From contig CM020620.1 in the NCBI GenBank assembly GCA_009829735.1, forward strand, positions 62,001 through 126,000: 64,000 bases of DNA, given 5' to 3'. This document shows positions 22,327-33,600 of this stretch, one piece after another. The notes under the pieces are model-generated. The model saw nothing but the letters and a program-made list of their open reading frames with translations. It ran no database searches and was not told where the DNA came from. Position 1 is the stretch's first letter. Each line of letters opens with the position of its first letter. The translations under genes and the position numbers were made by a program. This DNA is from Pyropia yezoensis. Its lineage: Eukaryota; Rhodophyta; Bangiophyceae; Bangiales; Bangiaceae.

Positions 22327-22452
22327 CGCTCCCATTGGGCAGGGGAGCGCGCTGCCCTGCCCAATACCGCGCCCCGCGGGCGCTCCCATTGGGCAGGGGA
22401 GCGCGCTGCCCTGCCCAATACCGAGCCCCGCGGGCGCTCCCATTAGGCAGGG
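22327..22452. repeat. 54-bp tandem repeat with hairpin in each unit
   Basis: Two full units and a partial third, exact 54-bp period (CGCTCCCATT at 22327, 22381 and 22435). Each full unit contains the inverted repeat ATTGGGCAGGG ... CCCTGCCCAAT, 11-bp arms around a 10-base centre that itself holds AGCGCGCT, so the 32 bp are almost wholly self-complementary. It lies about 250 bp past the 3' end of the ankyrin gene. Confidence 0.92.
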
Positions 22453-22701
22453 CAATAGCCACCATGTCGACTGCCGCTGTGTGAGCTCCTCCTATGGACG
22501 GTGGCAGAGACGCAATCGGTGGGTGCAGTCATAGGCGCTGACCCCTGACGTCCTCGCTGGGGCACCCAGCCTCGTGTGCTGAGTTGACCGAGATAGCGAA
22601 AGAGTGAAAAGAGCTGAGCATGGGGAACGAAGGCACACCTGTGCAAAGACACAGTGAGATCATGAAGAAAAACGAAACAAACAACCACGCCCACAAGCCA
22701 G

Positions 22702-25700
22702 CTATGAGGAGAACTGCTGTGCGTCCTTAATGAAGCTGCGCACAGACTCTCTCATCCCTTCCTTGCTGCTCCAGTTGCCAAGCAAGCGGTCAGCAATAAG
22801 CTTGGGGCGCTCGCACCTCAAGACGACACGACCATCGATCACGTGCTTAGTGGCGCCATCGCGCACGACGGCAGCGAACTCATTGCGCGTGGCAAGTGGG
22901 TGGGCCCCCACCACGTACTCCAACAACTTGTCCTTCAATGCGTCACAGTCCCAGTCAAGAATCCCAGCAAAAAATTCCCGCCCGTAACGCGGGCTGGTCG
23001 TCACCGACAGCGCCTGCGACGCGGTCACAAGCCGACCTGGCGGGATATGGTGGGTAGGGGCCGTCGGGCGCACAGCTGAGTGCACCGGCTCGTCCGCGGG
23101 CACTACGGTGGATCCGTCGGAGGAAAGGCCGGCTGCGACTGCAGCACCACAGCGCCCCGCACTCGACCATCCGACATCAGCCTTGATCGGGCGCACACCA
23201 GGGCGCTGTGCAGGCTGCTTGCGCAACCGCTCAGACACCACATCGCCGCCGTGGTCTATCGAGGCGTCGACAAGCACATCTGTGGGCTTGGTCCACTTGT
23301 CATCCCCCGCATCATGCTCTGCGTCCGCGCCACCTATATCCGGCAAGCCCACCTCCGCCCCTGACACTTGTGCCACCATTGCGTCCATCCCAGGCACCGG
23401 GGCTGCCTCCGCGTTCAACTCAAGGACCTCCACAGCACAGCCCAGGTCTCGGTCGACCTGCTCTAGGGACTCGTACGGCTGAAGCCGGTCCACAAACTCC
23501 TGGACGCGCTCCAGCTCCTCATGGCTCAGGTCCTTGGCGTCCGCAATACACCGCAGTACCTGCCGCGCCGCCGTAATGTCCGACGGGACAGCCAAGCTCC
23601 TGAACACAGCCGACGTCCCTGACGAAACGTCCACAATTTCAACAACAGCATCAATGCCCGTGTTGATTGCCCCGCCAACAATGGGCACCAGGCTGACTCC
23701 CAGCTTGGCCAATGACTTGGCAAGCGCCACCTTTCGCTCGTGCGCCTCCTTGGCTTGTAGGTGATGCTGTAGACGCCGTAGCTCTTGGATGGTATTGAAG
23801 AGCAGCTGTCCAGTGTTGTCCACTGCTAATTCTAGGCGGTTGAGACGACGATTGACCTGGTTCAGTTGCCTCGCAAAGCAGACGCGCAGATGCAGCGCCG
23901 ACTGCATTATGGACCGGTGTGTGCTCGACACGAGGCCCAGGCGGACAGCATCATCCACCACGGCGGCAACCACAGGGCCGGCACCCTCCTCTAGCTGCCT
24001 GAGAACGGGAGCGTAGAAGCGGTCATAAAAGTCTTGCTGACGCTCACTGGAATCAGCAGGAGGAAAAAGGCCGGCGCTGGACGCGTGGACCAGCAGCTGA
24101 TGAGCGCAACGCAGGCAGCGCACGTCCAATATGCGGCTGGATGTCACCGCCCGGTAAAGTGTGTCCAGGGAGAATCGCGCCGGCGCAGATCCAAAAGCGT
24201 TCAGCGCCGTCTGCAGCTCCCCCAGAGCTCGGTCTGCTGCGGTCGGGGGCGACACGCCCGCAACGTGCTGCGCGACTGCCAACCGCCACTCCGCCTGGGA
24301 ATTCTCCCGCTCCTGCTTGGTCATGCGCGGTGTACTCTCCAGCAGCTGCCATAGGCACTTCGCAGTGGACGAAAACCTAGCGCGCTTACCACCGGGCCGA
24401 AGATGTTTCGGCACCTCGGCGCCCCAGGCAATCAAAGTCGAGACTATTGCAGCACCGTCAGGCACGTAGACAGCATGCGACAAGGGACTCTGCCCCCTAG
24501 CGCCGTCAACCGAGGCACCAGCCTTGAGCAATAATTCCACCACGTCTGCGCGCCGAGAGCGAACAGCAGCGTGCAGCGGTGTCTCGCCGCTCCTGTTGGT
24601 CGCCGCCACCTCCGCCCCCTTGTCCACCAGCACTCCGATCACTTTTGCGTGACCACACCGGGCCGCACCGTGCAGCGGCGTCACGCCATTCTTGTCGCTC
24701 GCCGCCACATCCGCCCCACTGTCCACCAGCACTCCAATCACGTCCGCGTGACCGCCAAACGCCGCAGCGTGCAGCGGCGTCACGCCATGCTTGTCGCTCG
24801 CCGCCACATCCGCCCCACTGTCCACCAGCACTCCAATCACGTCCGCATGACCGCCAAACGCCGCATCGTGCAGCGGCGTCACGCCATACTTGTCGCTCGC
24901 CGCCACATCCGCCCCATTGTCCACCAGCAATCCGACCACGTCTGCGTGACCGCCAAACGCCGCATCGTGCAGCGGCGTCACGCCATACTTGTCGCTCGCC
25001 GCCACATCCGCCCCATTGTCCACCAGCAATCCGACCACGTCTGCGTGACCGCCAATCGCCGCAGCGTGCAGCGGCGTCTTGCCATTCTTGTCGCTCGCGG
25101 CCACATCCGCCCTCCTGTCCACCAGCACTCCGATCGCGTCCGCATGACCGGCAATCGCCGCAGAGTGCAGCGGCGTCACGCCATGCTTGTCGCTCGCCCC
25201 CACATCCGCCCCACTGTCCACCAGCACTCCGACCACGTCTGCGTGACCGCCAATCGCCGCAGCGTGCAGCGGCGTCTTGCCAGCCTTGTCGCTGGCAGCC
25301 TCATCCGCCCCCCTGTCCACCAGCACTCCGATCGCGTCCGCATGACCGGAAAACGCCGCACAGTGCAGCGGCGTCACGCCATGCTTGCCGCTCGCCCCCA
25401 CATCCGTCCCCCTATCCACCAGCACTCCGATCACGTCCGTGTGACCGCCAAACGCCGCAGCGTGCAGCGGCGTCACGCCATGCTTGTCGCTCGCCCCCAC
25501 TTTGGCCCCCCTGTCCACCAGCACTCCGATCGCGTCCGCATGACCGGCAATCGCCGCAGAGTGCAGCGGCGTCACGCCATGCTTGTCGCTCGCTCCCACA
25601 TCCGCCCCACTGTCCACCAGCACTCCGACCACGTCTGCGTGACCGCCAATCGCCGCAGCGTGCAGCGGCGTCTTGCCATTCTTGTCGCTCGCGGCCACAT

Positions 25701-27357
25701 CCGCCCTCCTGTCCACCAGCACTCCGATCGCGTCCGCATGACCGGCAATCGCCGCAGAGTGCAGCGGCGTCACGCCATGCTTGTCGCTCGCCCCCACATC
25801 CGCCCCACTGTCCACCAGCACTCCGACCACGTCTGCGTGACCGCCAATCGCCGCAGCGTGCAGCGGCGTCTTGCCATTCTTGTCGCTCGCGGCCACATCC
25901 GCCCTCCTGTCCACCAGCACTCCGATCGCGTCCGCATGACCGGAAAACGCCGCACAGTGCAGCGGCGTCACGCCATTCTTGTCGCTCGCCGCCACATCCG
26001 CCCCACTGTCCACCAGCACTCCAATCATGTCCGCGTGACCGCCAAGCGCCGCAGCGTGCAGCGGCGTCCTGCCAGCCTTGTCGCTCGCCGCCACATCCGC
26101 CCCACTGTCCACCAGCACTCCAATCACGTCCGCATGACCCCCAAACGCCGCATCGTGCAGCGGCGTCAGGCCATCCTCGTCACTCGCCCCCACATCCGCC
26201 CCGTTGTCCACCAGCATTCCAATCACGTCCGTGTGACCGCCAAACGCCGCAGCAAACAGCGGCGTCACGCCATGCTTGTCGCTCGCCCCAACATCCGCCC
26301 CCCTGTCCACCAGCACTCCAATCACGTCTGCGTGGCCGCCAATCGCCGCACAGTGCAGCGGCGTCACGCCATGCTTGACGCTTGCCCTCACATCCGCCCC
26401 CCTATCCTCAAGCACTCCGACCACGTCCGCGTGCCCGCCGCACGCCGCAGCGAATAGCGGCGTCACACCATTCTCGTCGCTCGCAGCCACAATCGCCCCA
26501 CTGCCCAACAGCACTCCGACTACTTCCGCGTGCCCGCCGCACGCCGCAGCGTGCAGCGGCGTCCTGCCAGCCTTGTCGCTCGCCGCCACATCCGCCTCAC
26601 TGTCCACCAGCTCTCCGACAATGTCTGCGTGACCACCAAACGCCGCAGCGTGCAGCGGCGTCCTGCCAGCCTTGTCGCTCGCCGCCACATCCGCCCCACT
26701 GTCCACCAGCACTCCAATCACGTCCGCATGACCGCCAAACGCCGCATCGTGCAGCGGCGTCACGCCATACTTGTCGCTCGCCGCCACATCCGCCCCACTG
26801 TCCACCAGCACTCCGACAATGTCTGCGTGACCACCAAACGCCGCAGCGTGCAGCGGCGTCACGCCAATCTCGTCGTTCGCCGCAACATCCACACCACGAT
26901 CCAGAAGCAGCACGACTGCTGGCGCGTGCCCTCCAAGAACCGCAACATGCAGGGGAGTCCAGCCCAAGTGAACGACAACTTCCAGATTAGCGCCAACGTG
27001 CGCCAGCGTCCTCAACTTCGTGTCGTCCCCCTCCCATGCAGCCACATGGAGTGGCGTCCACCCTAGATCGTCCACGTGCGCCTGCACGTCCGCCCCAAGT
27101 TGCAACAGCATGGCAGACGCCAGCACCATGCGAGCCCGCAGCGCCACTTGCAAGGGCGTCACCCCCACCGTAGTGTGGGCGTCCACTGTGGCTCCGGCAT
27201 CGGCCAGCGTCCGGAGGATGTTCGAATCACACTTTTCTTCGACCGCCACGTGCATGGGTGTGCTGCCGTCTGCTCGCAGCGGCCGTTGCGCGGCCGCAGG
27301 GTCCGCCTCGCACACCCTGCGCACAGATACAGCGCTGCGCCTCAGGGCTGCTTCCAT
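22702..27357 (-). CDS. Large ankyrin-repeat protein with uncharacterised C-terminal region
   Basis: 1551 aa in one uninterrupted exon, starting at ATG 27357 (MEAALRRSAV); an in-frame ATG 90 bases upstream looks non-coding. Residues about 29-985 form roughly 29 ankyrin repeats. The first four and last two are divergent; those between follow a nearly identical 33-residue pattern (GVTPLHAAAFGGHADVIGVL). Residues 985-1551 match no family I recognise. They include helical segments, a probable coiled coil (about 1166-1205, NRRLNRLELAVDN and following), a Gly-rich hydrophobic stretch (LVPIVGGAINTGIDAVVEIV, about 1222-1241), an acidic low-complexity part (about 1320-1370) and a globular end. The repeats give a protein-binding surface; the effector role of the C-terminal region is unknown. 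Tandem homogenisation is evident at the DNA level (99-bp units). Confidence 0.9.
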   Translation of the reverse strand: MEAALRRSAVSVRRVCEADPAAAQRPLRADGSTPMHVAVEEKCDSNILRTLADAGATVDAHTTVGVTPLQVALRARMVLASAMLLQLGADVQAHVDDLGWTPLHVAAWEGDDTKLRTLAHVGANLEVVVHLGWTPLHVAVLGGHAPAVVLLLDRGVDVAANDEIGVTPLHAAAFGGHADIVGVLVDSGADVAASDKYGVTPLHDAAFGGHADVIGVLVDSGADVAASDKAGRTPLHAAAFGGHADIVGELVDSEADVAASDKAGRTPLHAAACGGHAEVVGVLLGSGAIVAASDENGVTPLFAAACGGHADVVGVLEDRGADVRASVKHGVTPLHCAAIGGHADVIGVLVDRGADVGASDKHGVTPLFAAAFGGHTDVIGMLVDNGADVGASDEDGLTPLHDAAFGGHADVIGVLVDSGADVAASDKAGRTPLHAAALGGHADMIGVLVDSGADVAASDKNGVTPLHCAAFSGHADAIGVLVDRRADVAASDKNGKTPLHAAAIGGHADVVGVLVDSGADVGASDKHGVTPLHSAAIAGHADAIGVLVDRRADVAASDKNGKTPLHAAAIGGHADVVGVLVDSGADVGASDKHGVTPLHSAAIAGHADAIGVLVDRGAKVGASDKHGVTPLHAAAFGGHTDVIGVLVDRGTDVGASGKHGVTPLHCAAFSGHADAIGVLVDRGADEAASDKAGKTPLHAAAIGGHADVVGVLVDSGADVGASDKHGVTPLHSAAIAGHADAIGVLVDRRADVAASDKNGKTPLHAAAIGGHADVVGLLVDNGADVAASDKYGVTPLHDAAFGGHADVVGLLVDNGADVAASDKYGVTPLHDAAFGGHADVIGVLVDSGADVAASDKHGVTPLHAAAFGGHADVIGVLVDSGADVAASDKNGVTPLHGAARCGHAKVIGVLVDKGAEVAATNRSGETPLHAAVRSRRADVVELLLKAGASVDGARGQSPLSHAVYVPDGAAIVSTLIAWGAEVPKHLRPGGKRARFSSTAKCLWQLLESTPRMTKQERENSQAEWRLAVAQHVAGVSPPTAADRALGELQTALNAFGSAPARFSLDTLYRAVTSSRILDVRCLRCAHQLLVHASSAGLFPPADSSERQQDFYDRFYAPVLRQLEEGAGPVVAAVVDDAVRLGLVSSTHRSIMQSALHLRVCFARQLNQVNRRLNRLELAVDNTGQLLFNTIQELRRLQHHLQAKEAHERKVALAKSLAKLGVSLVPIVGGAINTGIDAVVEIVDVSSGTSAVFRSLAVPSDITAARQVLRCIADAKDLSHEELERVQEFVDRLQPYESLEQVDRDLGCAVEVLELNAEAAPVPGMDAMVAQVSGAEVGLPDIGGADAEHDAGDDKWTKPTDVLVDASIDHGGDVVSERLRKQPAQRPGVRPIKADVGWSSAGRCGAAVAAGLSSDGSTVVPADEPVHSAVRPTAPTHHIPPGRLVTASQALSVTTSPRYGREFFAGILDWDCDALKDKLLEYVVGAHPLATRNEFAAVVRDGATKHVIDGRVVLRCERPKLIADRLLGNWSSKEGMRESVRSFIKDAQQFSS
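24550..26920. repeat. 99-bp ankyrin-coding tandem array
   Basis: About 24 units of 99 bp within the ankyrin gene. Many differ at only a few positions. A two-unit (198-bp) pattern alternates GKTPLHAAAIGGHADVVGVL with GVTPLHSAAIAGHADAIGVL at least three times, and long stretches recur 594 bp apart (for example 25176-25361 and 25770-25955), which indicates recent unequal exchange or conversion. The array could be collapsed or expanded in the assembly. Confidence 0.9.
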
Positions 27358-28240
27358 TCTGCCACCTGCGGGCCGCCAAGCGCCGGCTCCGCCGGCGAGC
27401 CACCGCCCGGGCTGATTGCAGATCCCCTGGCTCGGCCCCCACCTCACACCCCGCCGCCGTCTTCACTGCCACCGCCTGACGCCCTGACCAACAGTCACTG
27501 CCACAAGCAGAGGGAGCCAACGCCCGCCGGTCCGCCACCCGCTGCAGCAGCCGCCGCCGCCTCCCCGCAGCAGCCGGGTCTGCCTGGCCGTCGTGCGCCC
27601 ACGATCGGGTACTAGACGTCCGTGCCACGCGAGCGCGGCCACACACAACGACCACCGGCGGGGACGCAGGGCCGAACGGTGCATTGCTTCCGCAGAGCGT
27701 AGCCGTGAAATGCACGAAGCAAGGCAAGGGGCTCCGCCTGGGCAGCTGCCCTGCAGGGGCCGATTGCGGTGAGGGCGCGTATGCACCCGGCAGCCCACGC
27801 AGCTGCGCAGGCTTCTCGCCTCGCGCGGCGGGTGAGCACCCCCCCCCCCAACAGCAGCAGAAATGGGTTGCCCCTTGCACCTCGCAAGATGTACAGCACA
27901 GCGCCGCACCTCTGGGGTTCCTTTCCTGGGCCCAGGCACATGAGCCCAAAATCTTGTGAGCGATGCTGGCGCAGGATCCAGCACAGTTGGCGACCAAATC
28001 TAGCCGGCTATCAACGATTGTACCCAGAATCTACGCGGGAATAAATTTCTGTGGATCGGGAAGTAAAGTAATGGGATCAGAACGCACCCACTACTTTCGT
28101 TCCACTTGGCGGCTGAGAAGCACTCCGGGCTCCGATCGTCATTTGACGACCGATTCACCATCGTTGGGTAGATGTGCAACCGAATGTTTTGCTGGCTAGA
28201 ACGAGTACCACGCGCGTTTACTTCCAGAGGATTTCTCGCA
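27358..28240. promoter_or_regulatory. Divergent region between ankyrin gene and MenA
   Basis: 883 bp upstream of both genes. GC falls after about 27940, and 28040-28260 is close to balanced composition, unlike most of the window. No gene and no specific promoter motif could be assigned; the promoter role is inferred from orientation. Confidence 0.4.
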
Positions 28241-29554
28241 ATGTCATATATTCATTGCACTGCCGCCAACCCTGCGCCGCCGTTGCCCGTCATCTCCCCG
28301 CTTCACGCTTGCATAGCATCGCCTGCTGGCTCACCTTGCTCTCGTAGCAGTGTGTGGGGTGTGGCTACCCTACGCCTGTTTGCAATGGGGCGGCGAAAGA
28401 CCCCCCCCACGGCTGTTGCCAACGGCGTCACCGAGGACGTAGCGGCAGCAGCCGTCGCTGAGGCCGAGGGAAAAGCTGCCGCGGTGGCGGCCGTCGCCGC
28501 CAGCGCCGCCGAGCGGCGACGCCTCTGGTTTGCCGCCGCCAAGCCGCCCATGTACACCGTCGCGGTGACGCCCATGCTCGTTGGCACCGCCGCCGCTTAC
28601 GCGGCGACGGGCCTTTACTCGTCCTCGCGGCTGGGCACCCTCCTCGCCGCGGCGGTGGCGATCATTGGGTGGCTCAACATCACCAACGACGTCTTTGATG
28701 CCGCCACGGGGATTGACGCGCACAAGGCCGAGTCGCTGGTCAACCTGCTGGGCGGCACGCCCGCCGTGCGGCGGCGTCTGTTGGTCGCGGCGACCGCCCT
28801 GCTGGCCGCCGCCGCCGCGGGCCTGGCGAGCCTGTGCGTCACCCCCGGCGGCGCGGCCTTTGACCCGACCCTCCTGGTGGTGATGGGCATCGCGGTGGCC
28901 CTCGGCTACGCTTACCAGGGGCCCCCCTTCCGCCTCGGCTACTATGGCCTGGGCGAGCCTATCACCCTCGCCGCGTGGACGCTGGCGGTGGGCGCCGCCT
29001 ACTACACCCAGCTGCCGCCACCGGCGGCCCCCGCCACTGCGGCGGGCGGGTGGGTCCTTCCGCCCGCCGCCATCGCGGCACGCCTCTCTGCCCTGGCGAC
29101 GGCGTACGTGACGCCGTCGGCGGGCCTGGGCGTGCCGGCGGTGCTGGTGGCGCTCCCCACCGCCCTCATCTTGCTGTGCTCCCACCTGCACCAGGGCGCC
29201 GACGACGCGGCGGCGGGGAAGCGCTCCCCGGTGGTGCGGTTTGGCACGCGCGGGGTGGCGGCGGGCGTCATTGCCGGCGTGGCGGGCATGTACGCGCTGC
29301 AGGTGGGCGCGGCAGCGACGGCGCTGTGGGGAAAGGGGGGGCGGGGATGGCTGCCGCCGACCGCCGCCGCGAGTGCGGTGGTCAGCGTGCCGCTGGCGGT
29401 GCGGCTGGTGGTGTTTGTCGGCCGCTGGCACGCCGTGCCGGCGGTCATCCGGCCGGCAAAGTACGTGGCGGTGCGGCTCCACGCGGTGCACGGGCTGGCG
29501 CTCGCGGCGGGGCTGGCCGCGTCGAGGTCGCCCTACTGGACGCCGCAGTATTGA
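28241..29554 (+). CDS. menA: Phylloquinone prenyltransferase (MenA/ABC4), UbiA family
   Basis: Transfers a phytyl (or other polyprenyl) chain to 1,4-dihydroxy-2-naphthoate in the synthesis of phylloquinone, the photosystem I electron carrier. Starting at ATG 28241 it has 437 aa with a Ser/Ala-rich N-terminus suited to plastid import; ATG 28385 would give 389 aa. The first polyprenyl-diphosphate/Mg site is NDVFDAATGID (149-159), followed by HKAESLVNLLGG. The second-site region CSHLHQGADDAAAGKRSP then VVRFGTRG matches the plant ABC4 pattern HFHQ..GD.A.GK.SPLVRLG. YQGPPFRLGYYGLGEP is also diagnostic of MenA. About eight hydrophobic helices are visible, as expected for UbiA enzymes. It is convergent with URB1. 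Confidence 0.92.
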   Translation: MSYIHCTAANPAPPLPVISPLHACIASPAGSPCSRSSVWGVATLRLFAMGRRKTPPTAVANGVTEDVAAAAVAEAEGKAAAVAAVAASAAERRRLWFAAAKPPMYTVAVTPMLVGTAAAYAATGLYSSSRLGTLLAAAVAIIGWLNITNDVFDAATGIDAHKAESLVNLLGGTPAVRRRLLVAATALLAAAAAGLASLCVTPGGAAFDPTLLVVMGIAVALGYAYQGPPFRLGYYGLGEPITLAAWTLAVGAAYYTQLPPPAAPATAAGGWVLPPAAIAARLSALATAYVTPSAGLGVPAVLVALPTALILLCSHLHQGADDAAAGKRSPVVRFGTRGVAAGVIAGVAGMYALQVGAAATALWGKGGRGWLPPTAAASAVVSVPLAVRLVVFVGRWHAVPAVIRPAKYVAVRLHAVHGLALAAGLAASRSPYWTPQY

Positions 29555-29906
29555 GAGTCAACCGGAGTGATGGGGGAGAGGGGGGGGTGGGGGGGGGGGG
29601 GCAGGGCGGCAGAGGGCGGGGATGAGTAGACAGTCGCCCTATGGATGCGCGAGGAGGGGAAGGGCGGGGGGGGTGGCCGGGTGGGCCTCACCAACGAGAA
29701 TAGCCGTGTGGGAAGCAGCGCACCCCCTGCGTGAAAGTGCCACCGTCGCCCAGTGGTGGGTGTACCCCCCAGGGGCCAAGAGAGCTAATACCTCCGAGCG
29801 GCTCCTCTCCGAGCGGCTCCTCTCCCTCAGGGAAAAAACATAAAAACGGCCTTCACTCCCCACCCCCCCTCACCTCCACCGCACGCTACGCCCCCCCCCC
29901 TCCTCC
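29555..29906. other. Intergenic between convergent genes
   Basis: 352 bp with G and C runs and one 15-bp direct repeat (GAGCGGCTCCTCTCC at 29796 and 29811). No gene seen. Confidence 0.6.
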
Positions 29907-30650
29907 TCACCCCCCCCCCTGCGCCGGCAGCGCGGCAAGCAGTCGCCCCACCTCCCCACTCAATGCGTCCACAGCGGCGGCCTCGGCGGGAGTCATCTCC
30001 CCTGCCCCCAGTGCCCGCACGGTGTGGACGGGCACGCAGCCGACGGTGGCGGCGGCGGCCCAGGCGGCGCCCATCCCCGACCGCGACGCGCGTGACGCGG
30101 CAGCGTCCACGTCGGCGGCGTCGGTGGCGGCGGCAACGTCGTCGCCGCCGCCCACCAGCACGGCGGCCGCCGCGAGACCCCCCACCGCCAGGTAGCGCCG
30201 CACATTGCGGTCGGCGGTGGCCAGGGCGGCCGCCACGGGCGCCGCGGCGGCGGCAAGGTCCGCCCGCGCGGTGGCAGCAGCGGCAGGGGTGGCGGCGGCG
30301 GCGGCGGCTGCGGCGCCGCCGCCGCCACCACCGCCGCCGTCGCCACCGCGGCGGGCGGCGAGCGCCTTGGCCACCAGCGCGTCAGCGGTCCACGCGGCGA
30401 GGCCCGCCGCGTCGAGGGGCGTCCGCGGGTAGGCGCCGCCCCCCCCTGGTACCCCCCCCGGCACGGCGAGCGCGGCGGCGGCGGCAGCCACCGCCCCCCC
30501 GGCAACGGCCGCGTCCGCAACGGTCGCGGCGGCCGCACGGAGGGCGTCGCCGCCCGCCGGCACGCCGCCAATGGCGGCGAGCCGCAGGCCCGCCAGCACC
30601 CCCCGCCGCCGCGGGGTGAGGCCAATCACCGCGGCCGCCGCGGCGGCGGC

Positions 30651-30685
<35 letters not shown>

Positions 30686-33600
30686 CGGCCGTCGACCCGG
30701 CGGGCGGCAGCGGGAGCGCCGACAGGGCGACGAGGGCGGTGGCCAGGCCGGGCGCCGCCGCCGCCGCCACCGCCGGCGTGGCGGGGCCGACGCCGGCGCC
30801 GACGCCCACCGCGAGCGCCGCGACCAGCCGGTAGGCGGCGGGGAGCACCGCGGCGGCGGCGCGGCCACGGCCCGCCGCCGCGGTCGCGAGCACCCCCGCG
30901 GGCGTCGACGCCGTCGCCGCGGGCGGCGTTGCGAGGTCCACCAGCCATCCACACACGCCCTGGGAGGCCACAAGGTCCACCGCCACCACCGCCCGGGTGC
31001 GGGTGGCGGCGGCGGTCAGGGCCGTGAGGACGTCGAGGACCAGGGGGGTGGCCGGGGCGGCCGCCCCCCCGGCCGCCCCCGCCGCCATTGCCGCGCCGCC
31101 GCCACCATCCTTGGTGTCCTTGCCCGCCGCCGCCATCCCTGCCGGCGGGCACAGCGCCGGCGACGCGACCGTTGCCATGAGCGCGCCGTACACTCCCCGC
31201 CTGCGGACCACCCCGTGGTCGGTGGCGGTGCGCACGCCCGTCCGCACGAGCGAGGCGGCCGCCGACCGGGCGGCGGGGAGGTCCCCCCCCCCCCCGTCGG
31301 CGCGTAGGAGCGCCGACACGGCCGGCACGTCGGCCGTGTCGAGCACCGGCGACCGCAGCAGCAGCCGCCATACGCGGGGGTAGAGGGGGTGGGCGGGGCG
31401 AACCACCACCCCCGCCGCCAGGCGGAGGTAGGCCGTCACCAGCGGCGGCAGCACCGCGTGGGGGGTGGTGATGCCGTCGCGCAGCTGCGCAAGCAGCAGG
31501 GACACCGCCCGGCGGTCGCGGAAGAGCGCCACGCCGGGGGCGGGGGGCGCCGACCCGCCGCTGCCGCCGCCGCCGCCGCCGCCACGGACGCCGGGGGTGG
31601 CACCCCCGTGCCCGCCGCCACGCCACGGCCCGCCGCTGCCGCCGGCTGGCCTGCCGCCCCCCCCGCCGACGCCACCGGCGGTGGCCACGGCGGTGGCATC
31701 TGCCGACGCGCCCTCCTCATCCCCCGCGAGGAGCTCCGCCACGGCAGCGACGGCGGCGTAGGCGGCCGTCCGCAGCACCACCGCCCGCGACGCCAACGCC
31801 GCAAACGCCACGTCGAGAACCCCCGCGTGCACCACGCCGGCCACGTCGAGCGCGGGCGCCCCCGACGCGGCACGCCACAGGAGGCGCAAAACCGCCTCTG
31901 GGTCGTACGGTCGGGGGGCGGGGGAGGACTCCCCTCCTGCCGATGCCGCTGCCCCCGCCGCCACCGCCGTCGCTGTGGCACGCAGGCGGCTGAGCGCCGC
32001 GTCCGAGAGGGGCATGTCATCCGCCGTGACGGTTAGGCGCGCCGGCGACAGGGTTGGCAACGCCGTCGCCGCCGTGGCCGCATCCATCCCCTCCACCGCC
32101 TGTGCCGACAGCTCTGCCGACGGGGCGTCGGTGGGCGGCGGCGGCCGCCCGTCGGCGTCGGCCTCTGCGTCGGCCGCGTCGGCCACAGTGGCGGCCACAG
32201 CAGCGGCGGCGGCGGCGGCGGCGGGGTCGGCGGCTCCGTCCTCGCCAGCCACCCGCGGGCGCTTAGCACCCGCCCCGCCGCCCGGCGGCTCCCCCCCGCG
32301 CTTGCCAAGCAGCCGCCGGGGCGGGAGGGAGGCGAGGAGCGGCCCCGCCGCCGCCGCGGCGGCAGCCCAGTTGCGGCCGGGCGCGGCGGTGGAGAGGAAG
32401 CGCCACAGTGCCGACGGGTGACGGGCACGGCCGAGGACGGCGGCGAGCGCGGCGGCAAGCGCGTCGGCTGTGCCCAGCCCCGCCCCGTCCTTTGCCCGCG
32501 ACGACGCCGGCGGCGGCGGGGGCGGCGCCGCCGCCGCCGCCGTGCGGGGGGCGGCATCGAGCTTGGCCAGACGCCGCACCACCGCCGCCGCCAGCAGCGA
32601 CACCCGCACCCGCCCCGGCGGCGGGGCGGCGACCGCGACCGCGCCGGCCACGGCACCACCGGCCGCTGCAGACGCGGCGGCCGCGTCGGCCACCGCCGCC
32701 GCGTAGACGTCATCAAACAGCACATACGGCTGCGCGTACGCGCCGGCAACGACGGCCACAAAGTCGTCGGCGACGGCCGGGCTGGCCGCCGCGAGCGCCG
32801 CCACCCACGCCGCCGCCTCCTCGGCCGCGTCGGCGGTGGCCGCGTCGACGGCGCCGGCGCCCTCCCGACCGTCGCCCCCCTCTCTCCCCGGGCGGTCGAG
32901 CAGCCCCGTGGCGGCCAGCACCCGCGCCGCCACCCCCGCCGCCGCTGTCCGCGACGCCGGCGGCACGGGCCGCCCGCCGGGTCCAACCGCGGCGATGCCC
33001 GCCAGGCCAATGAGCCGCGCCAGGCGGCGACCGTGCAGCAGCCCCGCGAGCGTCTCGGCGGGGGAGGCGGCTAGGCAGGCGTCGACGAGCGCCAGCTGCT
33101 GCGCGAGCAGCGCCGCCGCCGCTGCCCGCGACGGCCGGAAGCTGGGAGGGGAAGGCGCCCCGTCGGCAATGGCGGCAGCGGGGGCGCCGCCGTCACCCCC
33201 CCCAAGAGCGGCCAGCCCCAGCCGCACCCCGTCCACCCGCACCCCCAGCCGTACCGCCACCCTCGTCAGGGCCACCCACACCCACCCCCCGTCGCCACGG
33301 CCCACCGCCGAGGACACCACCCCCGCATCGGGAAACCGCCCCGCGGCGACCGCGGCGGTCACCCGCCCCGCCGCCACGTCCGCGGCGAGCGCGTCGCCGA
33401 GCGCCACCCCCACCAGCGCGGCGGTGTGGCGAACGAGGGCCTTGGGATGGCCAAGACCACGGGACAGCCACCCCCGGCCGGGGGCCCCCCCCAGGGAAAC
33501 CCCCCCCGCCGGCGGTGCCGCCGCCGCCGCCGCCACTGCCGCCAGCACCACCGCCGCGGCGGCTAGCCAGGGGGTGGACAGCCGCGGCTCAGAGCGGGTG

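Noticed and set aside
24571-26457. Long plus-strand open frames (over 1.8 kb, two frames) opposite the ankyrin repeats
   Set aside because: They arise because the 99-bp unit is a multiple of three, so any frame open in one unit is open in all. The peptides are His/Arg-rich repeats without a known fold.
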